Assembly: GCF_019175385.1 (NCBI RefSeq)
Contig: NC_083342.1
Span: 123,566,376 to 123,630,375, forward strand
DNA from: Lycium barbarum
Taxonomy: Eukaryota; Streptophyta; Magnoliopsida; Solanales; Solanaceae
Reading direction: 5' to 3'
Length of the DNA stretch: 64,000 nt
Positions 1 to 12,600 of this stretch are shown piece by piece. How positions within the stretch are numbered: position 1 is the first letter of the stretch; every line of letters starts with the position of its first letter. The notes beneath the pieces are model-generated. The model worked only from the letters and a program-made list of their open reading frames with translations. It ran no database searches and was not told the DNA's origin. The position numbers and the translations under genes are program-made.

Positions 1-663
1 AAAGCTTAAGTTGTTAGATAGAGCACACTTTTATTTACTTACTTATATTCTCAACAAATTCAAACTTATAGAAGCTAGTAGACATTGCAAACAACGACTT
101 CTTTTTTTCCTTTTTGTCTGACAAGACCTGTGGAGGCTACTATAAAAGAGCAAAAAGCTAGATTCTTGCTGTTAAACCATATTACCCATTTCCTATCTGT
201 TATTTTTTTTGATTATCTGTTATTTTTTTTTACTATCTGTTATTTTCTCAATCAAAATGCTCTCCAGCTGTGTTTTACAGTGATGCATCGAAGTGTCTTG
301 AATGTCTTGTAACAATGCCATTTCTGTTAGGACATATATTTATTAACCAAATAGCACAAGCCTCAACACAGTTACTGTGAGTATCAAGAGTTACCATTGG
401 AAATCCTGCAACCTCACTTCTGACCTATCTCACCCTCATGCCTCAACGTTCAATCTTCTATTTGGCTACTGAATTTGCTTCGCCACCACAATCCTCTTCT
501 ATTTTCAGTCACAAAAGTTTACCTTTTAATCCTCGAACACCATTTATGCCCTCCCCAGACTAAACACTAAATCTGAACTGTAGCTGTAAAAAATTTTCTT
601 GCAAATATTCCAGTTCATAGCTTTGACTATAACAAGATAGTTCGAATTTAAACCTACACGTAC
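1..663 (-). other. Part of NUP160 intron 15
   Basis: This stretch follows the donor site of NUP160 exon 15 (intron begins at 663, minus strand) and should be intron. I see no exon, RNA gene or recognisable repeat in it beyond T-rich runs at about 190-250. The next NUP160 exon must lie to the left of the window. Confidence 0.6.
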
Positions 664-3600
664 CTAAAAAAGCACCGCACTGCTTCAGAAATTTTTCTCT
701 CTTTCATTGTTCCATGCAGACCACGCTGACTTTGTGCAATAGAGCAACAACCAAGAAGATGCAACAGAGTGGACCACTCCCCACCATCGCTCTGAAGACT
801 TTGGCAAATCTTCTCCTCGCGTGAATACGCATCCACCAAACTGAGCACATACTGGATGAATGAACAAATTGTTTCAGTAAGATCTTAATAGTGTTTTGGG
901 TAGCGTAAAATGAAATGACGGCAACTCACCTCAACAGCATCGTATTGTCCGTGTCTAAGTAATATCAGAGCAAGGCCAATCGAATGACTGAAGAAAACAG
1001 AAGGTTCTGCTCCTGTTCTCCCCCATATTATCCAGCTAGAAAATTCTTGCACTGAATTACTTAAACTGTTGGGATCAGGAAGATGTCCAAAAGATAGCCC
1101 ACTATGACCTCCAAGTAACAGAATAAAGGCCAATGTGAATTCAGATTTACCAAGTTTCTCATTCCATGATCTCCGATCAACATTTCCATCTGAAGACACA
1201 GATAAATAACATGTAAAACCATAGCACTCAATCTGGATGTGCGTAAAACGTTATCTTCAAGCCAGTTACAGATGGTGAAACTAAAAGGCATGCACACGGG
1301 GAAAAAAAAAAAGGGCAAAGCTCAAAACCTCCTTGACTTGTATCACTATTTCTCTACTTACAATAATTGTACATACTGCAGACTAATAAGCAGCAGAAGG
1401 CACCAATCTTACTCAAAATTTAGAAATTAATGAAACACGCTTTATTTATATTGTAACAATATCATAAATTTCTCTCCATTCCACACATTCATTCCGATAT
1501 AAGAAGCTAATACTAAAATAATAAGAGAAGCATTCGCAATTTAGTTGCAACAACATCCCTTCCACTGAAGGTCTCCCTCTAGTTTTTGCAATGCTCCTCA
1601 AGAGGTAGCCCCCTTCCCGTAAAGTTTCTTTGTTGTAGCTTCACACAGAGTCCACTAACGAATAATATTGGCACTGCTTTTCAGTCAAATGATGGTCCTA
1701 CAAATTTCCTTTATGACTGCCAAAGCCACAGAAGAGATCCTAAAAGTTTAATTGGGTCTGCTTATATACATTCTGACATGCAATAAGTTTTCAACCGACC
1801 TAAGACAGTCCTATTGATTTTCGTCACAATAGAAGTGGTACGTACCAAGCTGTAAAGACGAAAGTTGACTGCTGAAATCTTCAAGAAGAGGAGAGTCAGA
1901 TGGTGTGGTACTAAAGAAATGGATGATATGCCACTCAGCAAGAACCTCTTGGATCATTGGAACTAACTCAAGTTTTACTCTTGAAACCTCATCCTCTGAC
2001 ATGCCAATCTGCAAGAAAAGATCATTTGAAATCCAGATAGTCGAATACAAATTGCACCATGGTCCTATTTGATATCTAAAAGCCTCCAATAGCCTCATAA
2101 GCTTATTTGTTTTAATTTAACGTTAAAGAAAGTAAGAATGTCTGTATAAACACAAAAATGACGTTAAACTGCTATCTTCTTTGCGGAAGTACCTAGAATT
2201 GGGCAAATGATCATCTAATATAGAAAATAATACATTCAGTTCATTATATTTTAAGCTACAAACACAGAAATATGGAGCTTCAAAGACCACATCTAATTCT
2301 GTCTAATTATTATTAAGACTACTGAAGGTATTTTAAAATCATTATTTCTGTTGTGAATTTCATATGTGGGTTGTATTGGTTTCTGCAAAATTAGTTCTTC
2401 CACAATTATAGTGACCAGCTGTATCTACTGTTATAAAATAAAAGATACATTAAGCTTGCACAAAAAATTGGGTTAAAACATCACAGTATACTTGTGCACA
2501 TGGGCATCCCATATTTACTACTGTATGAGCTAAGAATTGAGAAATCTAATGCAATTTTTCAATACTTCTATCAGATTGAAATCGTAACAAGTGTCTAGAG
2601 GGATCTTTATTCAAAAAAATGGGGGGAAAAACAACCTATAAATTACAAATTCTTTTATAAGCCCATAAATTTCCTAAAGGTTGTCTTCCTCTTTCTAACT
2701 TCTCTCCTTTCTTTTGCTTTTCCCTCACTTTTTTGAATCTGACTTTCAAAGAAGAAAAGAATGGAGAGAAAAAGGGAGAAAGATAAGACCTTATGCTACT
2801 ACCCGCAAGGGTGGCTCAGTTGGTTAAGCATGGGGCTTTCATAATGGAGGTCTCAGGTTCGAAACCCCCTGCCTCCGACAGCAGGGGATTTGCCTTCTGA
2901 GTCGAGCTCGTCGCATGGGAATTGCCTAGTGCGGGTTACCTCTCCTGTGTGGTTTGCGAGCTATTGCACAGGAGTTGGGTTTGCCCTGTGCGCACCCGAA
3001 GGGTTGCGGCTGCGGGTTCCCATGTCATCAAAAAAAAAAAAAAAAAGACCTTATGCTACTTTGGTACTAAGATTTCTCTGAGGATACACTTCAGACTTCT
3101 TTGTTTTTTTTTTTTTTTTTTATCTGTTTGCGACAACACTTCTTCTAGTACTTCTGTCCATCTACTTCTCTTGTTTTTGTTCTTCTAACTCCTTACTGTT
3201 AGTAGCCAACCTCTTCTTCTGCTACTTCTGCTTTTGGACTTCTCTTCTGCTGCTCTCTTTTACACTGTCTTGCATTATTTCCTCTTCTTCTATGCCCTCA
3301 ATTACGTTTTTATTCTCGATTTTTTATCTACAGGCTGATTGTCTATATATAAAAGAATGACTAGTGCAATTGAAGCATACTATCAGTAGCAAAATTGCTA
3401 AAGCAATTGACTATGAGACTGAATAATGCAACTAATTCTTTTTCAGTGCTGATTGATTGAATACGAGGGCTTAAAAGGGGAATCTCAGTTTTCAAAAGGT
3501 TTGAGGGGATCCAGATCACTAGCTCCGAACATTTAGGCCATGGTCACTTATATGACCTTTTAATCAACTGGAGTGCAATTTTAAAACAAAGAATTATTCT

Positions 3601-6600
3601 GAAATATACTTCACAAGGATATCTGCAACTTACTCACTACACAAACAGCAGTAGCCAAAGTTGAAATAACAATCGGGAAGATGTGTTAGCATTCAAGAAA
3701 TGGCATCGCAACAGTAGTTCAGTTTGGTGTTTCAATATCTAAATTTACTACAAAACCAAGACTACAAAGCCAATTATGGACATTGATGATGTAAAGTAAC
3801 ACGCACCTGACTGCTACTGTTAACCATGTAGCTTAGAAGCAAATGCACGTCCAATGCAGATTCAAACATCACTTTAGCAACCTGAGAAGTTGCATGCACT
3901 GTAAGGGCAGTGCTGACTGTGAAGAGTCCATCAGAATCCAAGTTATGTTCATATTTTCGAGGCACGAGAAATTTCAAGTAGCTCTCAATAACATGCAAAA
4001 CTCTCCCCCATCTGGTAGCTCTATTGCGCAAGTTGTGCAGGGATAAAAACATATCTACTGAGAATTTTCTGAGTCTTTTGTGGTAGGAAATTTCCTTATC
4101 CAATGCTACATCAGTTCCAAGTTCGGATACATGGAAAGCTTCCATTGATGAGCTATATCCACTTTCTAAATTTTTCAGCAACCGAGGAATAACTTCTTCA
4201 GATGATAAATTTGGTGTTCTAAGAAGAGACTCATAAAATATGGCAGGAGCAGCTTTGCTCAACTGTTGACTGAGATTACCAACACACTGCAGTATGTCCA
4301 AAAGAATTTCCCGTTCAAGATCACTATCAGAGGAGTCAAACCTAGAGCATACTATATTTCCATGTTCTTCTGAAGATCCTGAGAGCGTAAAAATTAAAAA
4401 GCAATTGAATAAGGAAAATTTCAATGACTGTACAAGAGTGAGACAACTCAAGTAAGAAAATTAGAACTCACAAAAAAAAAAAAAAAGTTTTACGCACCAA
4501 AAACAAGAAGCTCTATGTCCTCCAGACTACGACACATGGAGACTGAGCTTTTTCTAATTACACCCACAGCTTCTGTGGCTGAATCAATAAGCAAACCACA
4601 CGCTACATTTGTTCTGCACCAATTATTGAAATAGCAGGTACAAAAGGTTTTCCAGCTCTGAAGTACTGAAATTGGACTATCAGCTCCCACCTTGAAAAAG
4701 GAAAAAAAAAGTACTGAATAATCCTGAAATTCATATAATATGAGAGACCTGGAAATATCAATAGTAGCACTCCACGAATCCACATGCAGGTGAAAATACC
4801 TCGTGTTGAATGACTGACAGAATTTCATTTTTCAGTCCGTCCACAGTCAGAGAGTCAAATTCGGAATCGTTTAAGTGCTTGCTAAAATCTCGTAATGTTA
4901 CCCGAAGAACATTTCTATGATAGACACCCGGAAGGAGCAACCTACGTAAGAAAACAGAAGATACAAACGGAGAAATCTGATCCTGCAGTAATCACAGAAA
5001 GTGGCGATTAACTCCTTTGGTAATATTCTGAGAAGAATATACCTCACCAAAAGTTCATATAATATATAAAATAAAGACAAGTTTTTGCGCGCGTGACAAA
5101 GAACCCAAAAAGATTATTTAAGCAATGTATATTTCATACACTTCAAGTGATTGACCCAACATAATAATGTGGCCTATGTCATCTAAGCTAGAAGCTTTAG
5201 AAGTTTGTTAGGGCTACACATCCCATCTCATGAGAAGTCACTTCCACTCCACTCAGCATTTTTCAAACTCCTCCAGTGGTTTCTACTTGATAATCATGTA
5301 CATAAAGGAAAAAGAAAAAGAAAAGAAGTAGCAATATGATTCCCAAAGTACCCATTGTAGGACCTCAATCTAGAAGACAATGTCCAATTACATGCACTAC
5401 TGGAATATCAAAAGGAGTATGCCACGCTACCAACTATACTACTTATTCTTAAAGACAGTATATTCTCACCTTTGAACGACATGATTAAGTATTCATGGAA
5501 TTTAGAATGTGACTAGCAAATTCTTCCCAATTCTCTGATAACCTCTTCACCAAGGATGAATAGTGCAATGATACCATCAGCTGTAACATAAATGATAGGC
5601 ATTTCCGAGAACTACAGCTAAGTATACTTTTAGGTAAATGTTTAGATAGGCTCAAAATGCAAGAGGCTATAGATCACGAACTAGTCAGTCATTTTATTTA
5701 CACTCATCCATAAGCTAATTATTGTAATACTGATCAACTGAGTTATCTGTTGAAATCTAAAGCAAGAGAACTTCTCGATCAAGAAAAACGATGCCTGATT
5801 GTTTTTCTAGTCAGTTTCACTTCAAGAATTTACTAATCTGGAGCAAAAAGTAGCCCAAGCTAAAAAATACTCGAGTGGCAAACGTAGAATTATAGATTTT
5901 CAACAAGCTTTGGCTTAGCACTTAATATTTATTTTTTTCCTGGGGACTTGGGGTAGTTTTGACAAAGTTGGGAAGCTTTGGTGACTGGTTTACCAGCAAA
6001 ACAAGTACACCTATTATTTTGAGATAGTCGTGACGTTCACTTGCAGATAGGTTACATTTCCACAGAAACTTCTTTTTATTAATTGTAGTGTCAGGGCCAC
6101 TTTGTGCCCACCTTGACTATCCACCAGATATCTGCTAGCTCCAACAAGCACAGGTACCGGGTAGGTCTGCCCACCAAGCTTAAGCACAGAGAAAGAAATC
6201 ACCAAGTGTCTTTTTGGACCCACTGGAATTTGAACCCTAGTCTCCAAGATTAGCACTCACTTCATTAACCACTAGAACACACCCCCTTGGGTGCCAATGA
6301 GGAATATATCATAAGCTACAACAGAAGAAATTTGGGAACGGTATGCTTCTGCAAGAAACAACAACAACCCAGTGAAATCCCACATGGGATCTGGGGAGGG
6401 TAGAGTGTACGCAAACCTTACTCCTACCAAGGTAGGACGGCTGTTTCCGAAAGACCCTCGGCTCAATAAAAGCATGAAAAGAGGTCAGATAAGGCTAAGA
6501 AATTCAAAGCGGTATGGAAATGCAAATAACGAAAGCGACACAGATAAAATAGGATAATCAAAGTACAGGGAATAACAGATAATAGCAGAAATCAGAGCAG

Positions 6601-9600
6601 AAGAAATTATACTGCGACAATGCGACTACTAATACGGAAGGATATCGAGACTATTTACTAGCCTTCTACCCTAATTTGGGTCCTCCAAACCCTCCTATCT
6701 AAGGTCATGTCTTCGGTAAACTGTAACTGCGCCATGTCCTGTCTAATCACCTCTCCCCAGTACTTCTTCGACCTACCCCTACCTCTTCTGAAACCATCCA
6801 TGGCCAACCTCTCACACCTCCACACTGGGGCATCTGTGTCTCTCCTCTTCACATGCCCAAACCATCTCAGTCTCGCTTCCCGCATCTTGTCTTCCACCGA
6901 GGCCACTCCCACCTTGTCCCGAATAGCCTCATTCCTAATCCTGTCACACTCCTGGTGTACCTACACATCCATCTCAACATTCTCATCTCGGCAACTTTCA
7001 TCTTTTGAACGTGAGAGATCTTAACTGGCCAACACCCCGCCCCATAAAACATAGTCGGTCTAACCACCACTTTGTAAAACTTGCCCTTAAGTTGTGGTGG
7101 CACCTTCTTGTCACATAGCACTCCGGAAGCAAGCCTCCATTTCATCCACCCTGCCCCAATACGATGTGTGACATCATCGTCAATCTCCCCGTTGCCTTGC
7201 ATGATAGACCCAAGATACCTGAAACTACTTTTCTTCTGGATGGCTCTTCCAAAATTCCCCAGGGATCTCGTCAGGTCCGGTCGCTCTTCCTCTGCGCATG
7301 CTACGAACAGCACCCTTAACCTCCTCAACCTTAATACTCCTGCAATACCCAAAATCGTGACGCCTACCTGTATGTTCCAAATCTCCCAACACAATGTCTC
7401 TGTGTTCACTTATGCAAGAAAGTGAAACCAAAATCCCAATTTCTTGAACTACAATCAACTTACGACATAATTTCCATCATTAGCAGAGAAGGCTGACAAC
7501 TTACAAGTACTTTTTAGATTCAAGACCTTTGCTAACTGCCACTGCAAGTTTCTCCTTTGAAAAAACTGCCAATGCTTCACTCTGATTCTTCATCCTATAT
7601 TATTCATCAACTTCTTTCTGTTTGTTTGTGATCCGCTTGCTTTGTACTATAACACTTATATAATAAGCATTTTATTTATAACATCGGTAATAAGCTATCT
7701 AGATCACTCATTTGTACATGTTTAGTTTAGGGATAAAAAGGGCTCTCATCTTTGCAAAAAGTGTAGGGAAGCAATTTAAGTGAAATATCATTTATGATAT
7801 AGAGCCCATTTGGATTAGCTGAATAAAAGTAGCTTTTAAGCACTTGGGTTTATTTTTTACTACTGTCTAACCCTCTTCAGTTCTTAGTGGCTAAGTGCGA
7901 GCCTCTTCAGTTGTTACATTTTGCCCTATCAGAGGTTAGAATATACAAAGAGTCTAGTGGCTATGTCTGACCCTCTTCAATTCTTAGTGCATAACGGGTA
8001 GTATAACAAGAAATAAGTGGGAAAGCAGTGAATAACGACAGAACAAAGAACCTATATTATCATGGCCAAAGGGTGATTAACATAACATGTAAAATTAAAA
8101 AAAACTAGCCAAAAAGAGAAAAAAAAACAGAAACTACTGGGGGTTGTTTTTTAAACTTCTTTTACGCACCTTTTGTTTTTTCCAAACACTCAAATAAACT
8201 AAAAAGAGCTTAAAACCTGGTTTGGCAGGCTTAAAAGCCAATCCAAACACCCTCGTAATCTTTTACTCAATCAATTATGCAAGAACAAACGGACCTCAGC
8301 ATGAAAGTAGCAGTTTAATAGCACCTCAGGTGAATCTTCAGGTTATACGCAATGTTAAATTGAGGCAGCTTACCCATTTGACTCATAAAAAGTAGCATCC
8401 CAATCGCGCAAAAGTAAAGCTAATTGACTCATTAATACTCAACCAATACCAGCAAGCTGGTTAGCAGCTGCAGAACTGTCAACCGGTTTCACAAGTACCC
8501 TCTCCCCCTGACCCGCACAGCATAAAATTAAACAAAAATGTAAACAAAATAACAATCAAAAACTCGAAGATAAGAAGGGGTAAACAAGAGGAAATCAGCT
8601 AACTAGCCATAATTTTCATGCTTAATCCGACACATCAATAACATTCATTGGTGAAATCAAGATACTGCATAACTTTTAAAGTTGTGTTGGAATGTTTATA
8701 CAGAATAAAATTTAGCTCCAGTAGAAGTTTTACCAACTAGGGGCGGAAAAGGCAAATGACTATGAAAACAAATGGAACATATCAACATGGCAAGACAACA
8801 ATAAATAGAAAGATACTAAAAGAGCATGTATTAGAGCACCTTTGGAGATGACAAAACTGTGTGAGAAAGCCAAAGTAGATCATCTGAAGAATTTTCAGAG
8901 CCTTGAAACAGCTGCTCAGCAACAAATGCATCCTGTAAAGTATAGCAATAAGCTAATTCCCTGAAAATAAATATCACCATTAGTTGCCCTCAAGACAAGA
9001 AGCAAGCAGAGTATGTAAATCTAAGCAAAGAAAAAATACAACACTGTAGTTAACATGTGCAGACAAACTGCCAAAACCATTGAACGCAGCAGAAAATGTC
9101 AACGGACCAGTATCTATCTTTATTTATTTATTTTTGACGGTCAACCAGTATGTATTAATTTTTTATTTGAGAAGGTAACATATTGTATATATTTATATAA
9201 AAGCACCTGAGGTTGTGCTGAAACCATATTTACAAGTGAAAAGAAGAAAAACCAGTATGTATCTTTATTAACACCAAAGAAACTATGAACGCATAGAAGA
9301 TGACAATCCTAAGCGAAAAGTGGAAAACTTCGAAAGACATTCACAGGATGATCAGAATACAACAACTGCAAGAAAATAAAAAACATCACTTCAGCAACTG
9401 ATCCTTCTCCTTCTAACAACAGCTCCTCTCAAAAAGAAATATTCGGCCTTTTAAGCAAAATACTGAGCACTCTTTGTACATACAATCTAAATAAATGGTG
9501 AGATAGACACAAAATCAAGACAAGGCTGACCACCATTTCTTCCTAAGGAATCTATAAAACTGCTCAACTGATAACAATCTCTTCACCTACTTAAGAAAAG

Positions 9601-12600
9601 AAATAAATAATTTTTTTATTAAGATAAATAATTTTATTAAAATTGTGAAAAGCTCCTGTATACAAGAAATATATTGAAAGTAGAGAATCTACATCAGAAC
9701 ATCTCTGCAAAAGACGCCCAATCATCTACCAATCAAAATATATAATGAGACCATGTTAAGAAAGTTATAATATGCTCTTTCATACCAGGCATTGGGAAAC
9801 TTACTCTCCCAAGAAAAGGAAAACTTACTCTTTCCCATCCTGACAAAACAACCCCTTCATGACCAATCCATTTTCTCTGAGTATCCACAACTTGTTTGGA
9901 GTAAGTTTTACATCAATGACGTCACCCTGAGGTTACCCCCACAACAGTAAGCAAAGATATTCCTTAAATAATGAATATTGAGATTAATCAAGATACATAA
10001 AGCAAGCTGCTCTTTAACCCCAAAAAAAACTGTTTACCTCTTCCAACAAGATGCTTTTTGTTGAAGGATCCAGTAACAAGTTAATTCTGTCCCCAGTACT
10101 GAAATAAAGGCTATATAAAGAGATCACCGCTGTGCCAACTTCCTTAAATAACCAAAGAAACAAGTAGAAGTCAAAGCTAAGGTATAGGCATATTAAAGGG
10201 CAGAAAGTGAAATTCCAACAGTAGGGCACATGGCAAGTCAATCAACACTACCGTGGGCCATATTGAACAATCTGCATTCAAAACATCCAATTTGAAAAGC
10301 TAAAAAGACAAGGGAAACACCGAAGAACTTACAGGAAACAAGAATCAGTCCCAGCTATGATAAGCAAGTACAGACCTAATAAGTTGTTGGGCTGGTCAAT
10401 AGATTTAGGACGTTATAAATGATGAGAATGCAAGAGAAATCAGCTGGAACATGGGAATTCCATTTATAGGTGGTGAGAGCCACCTCTAGGCTCTAGCCCA
10501 TGTGATCCATCTAAATCCTCTAGCCAAGACCAATTAAATTCCTTTAGAAACCCTTACACAACTAATGAGAACAAGTAGCATTTCTAACACCCTGCTTTTG
10601 TGATTCGTAAACAAGTCACAATGCTCGCCACCATAGAGGCAGTGACGCCAAATCTTTAAAGCAAATACCACATGTAACCCAGTTTTAAGGTTTACACGTG
10701 GACTTGATTTTTCTTCTGGTGCTTCCTTTTTGCTTTATTTTACTATTATTTTGATTTTTGTCTGTGAGTATGGAGCGAGGAGGCTCAGCGAGTTGGAGGA
10801 GAGAGATTAGGCTCAACGAGCTAATGAGTTGGCCCGGAGAAATACTAGTGGCTAGATGGGTTGAATAGAGAAGGAGAAAAAAGCACAGAGTAGCTCCATG
10901 GATTGTCTTCATGTTTTACTTGCCAAAGAAAAGCACATATCTGATGTAAGTTGCAGGTTATTGCAGAATCATACGTGCCATGAAAATCACCAAATAAAGA
11001 AATGACAAGCACAAGGAAAAATGCAAGTCTAAGACAGCTCCTAATTTGAGTAACTCTTTGCACTGTATTTTCCGGTCATAACTACACAACTATGCAGAAT
11101 AGGGAAAAGGTTTTCAGGGTAACAAGCAGTACTCCAACTGATATAAAATAAAGTACAAAGAAAAATGAGGGATTTCATATTATCTTATCAAAAAAAAAAT
11201 GAGGGATTTGCAAAAAGCACGTAAATAAAATAAGGAAGGACTTACCGAATCATCTTTTTGTAGTACCGCCAGAGGAATTGCATCAGCATTGTTGTGGTCA
11301 TTTCCCACCCATATCTTTGCAAAAGTTGATCCTAAATGCAAAATGAAATAAAGAAGTTATCATATAAAGCTTATCTTTTATTGACATGAAATAATAAAAA
11401 ATAGACTGTGCCAACTAAGTATGAAACAGTACGATGTTCACAATTTGAAAAGAACCTTATCCTTTAAACAGCTTCCGGTATCTCTCCCTCCAAATTCTCC
11501 ACATTACATCACAGAAATCTAAAGACCCAACTTCTAATCACTATGGCTTCTCTTGGATGTCAATAAAGTAGTTAGAAAATATATTTCTCGGGAAATTTGC
11601 AGCAAAATCAAGGAAAGGGAAAACTAATTTTCTAGCATGTGCTCTTCGAAGGGAAATGAAGGTCAAAGTAAGAAAAAACACCTCCCTTCAAGAACACTGA
11701 AATTTGTGCAAGGCTTGGTTGGGAATGAAGTCTTCTAGTGGGAAGGTTTTGGTACTTCTCCCATAGCGCTATCTTGCTTAAGAAACACAAAAAAGGAGCA
11801 AAGTTAACTTTCCTACACTTCCTTTTTCCTTTCTTTGCTGCAAAATATACCTACAGGAGTATTGCAACCAGTAGATCAAGGTTTTGGCACTTCTCCCATA
11901 GCTATCTTGCTTAAGAAACACAAAAAAGGAGCAAAGTAAACTTTCCTACACTTCCTTTTTCCTTTCTTTGCTGGAAAATATACCTACAGGAGTATTGCAA
12001 CCAGTAGATCATCGGTGCATTTATTATTAAACCTCACAAAAAGATGTCCACAAATTAACAGTATTTTTTAAAAAGTCATCTACAAAATAAAACCCTATCT
12101 GTTGAGTATATACAGTAAAATTTTCTTATTAAATGTAGTCCATGACATGTCTTCCCATAGATTGACACCGCGGATAGGACGTGAGACACAATCCCTCCCC
12201 TCCCCGCTCCAAGGAGAGCAAAAGTGGTGCTGAATTGAAGACAGACAAATCCAAATTCTTAAGCAAGAACTTGTGCACAAAAGCAACTGAATAATCAGTT
12301 CAAGCAGAAAAATAATGGAAATACAAAATAAGAAGCAAATTGCCTGCTGATGGTGAACCACTTAACGAATGACTGAAAATTCTGGAACAGTTTGAAAGGT
12401 CCCACACACGTAAGCTCCCATCAGAGTGAAGCACAAATAGAAGCTTTTTCTGGTGGAATTCCGATATTACTAGATCCTGCACTGCAGCAATTGACCTTCC
12501 CCTGAAAATCAGAGACAGGGTAAAAGGGGGGGAAAAACAGAATGCATAACAAAATATTTGGTCTCATTTCTATTTGTTAGGGGGGTAATGGGCATCAAAA

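Noticed and set aside
2801..2875. Possible tRNA gene
   Set aside because: A- and B-box-like motifs are present but no cloverleaf or acceptor stem pairs; the poly(A) end and target duplications show it is a SINE.
6657..7458. Host protein-coding gene
   Set aside because: The frames are LINE reverse transcriptase remnants inside an insertion bounded by target duplications.
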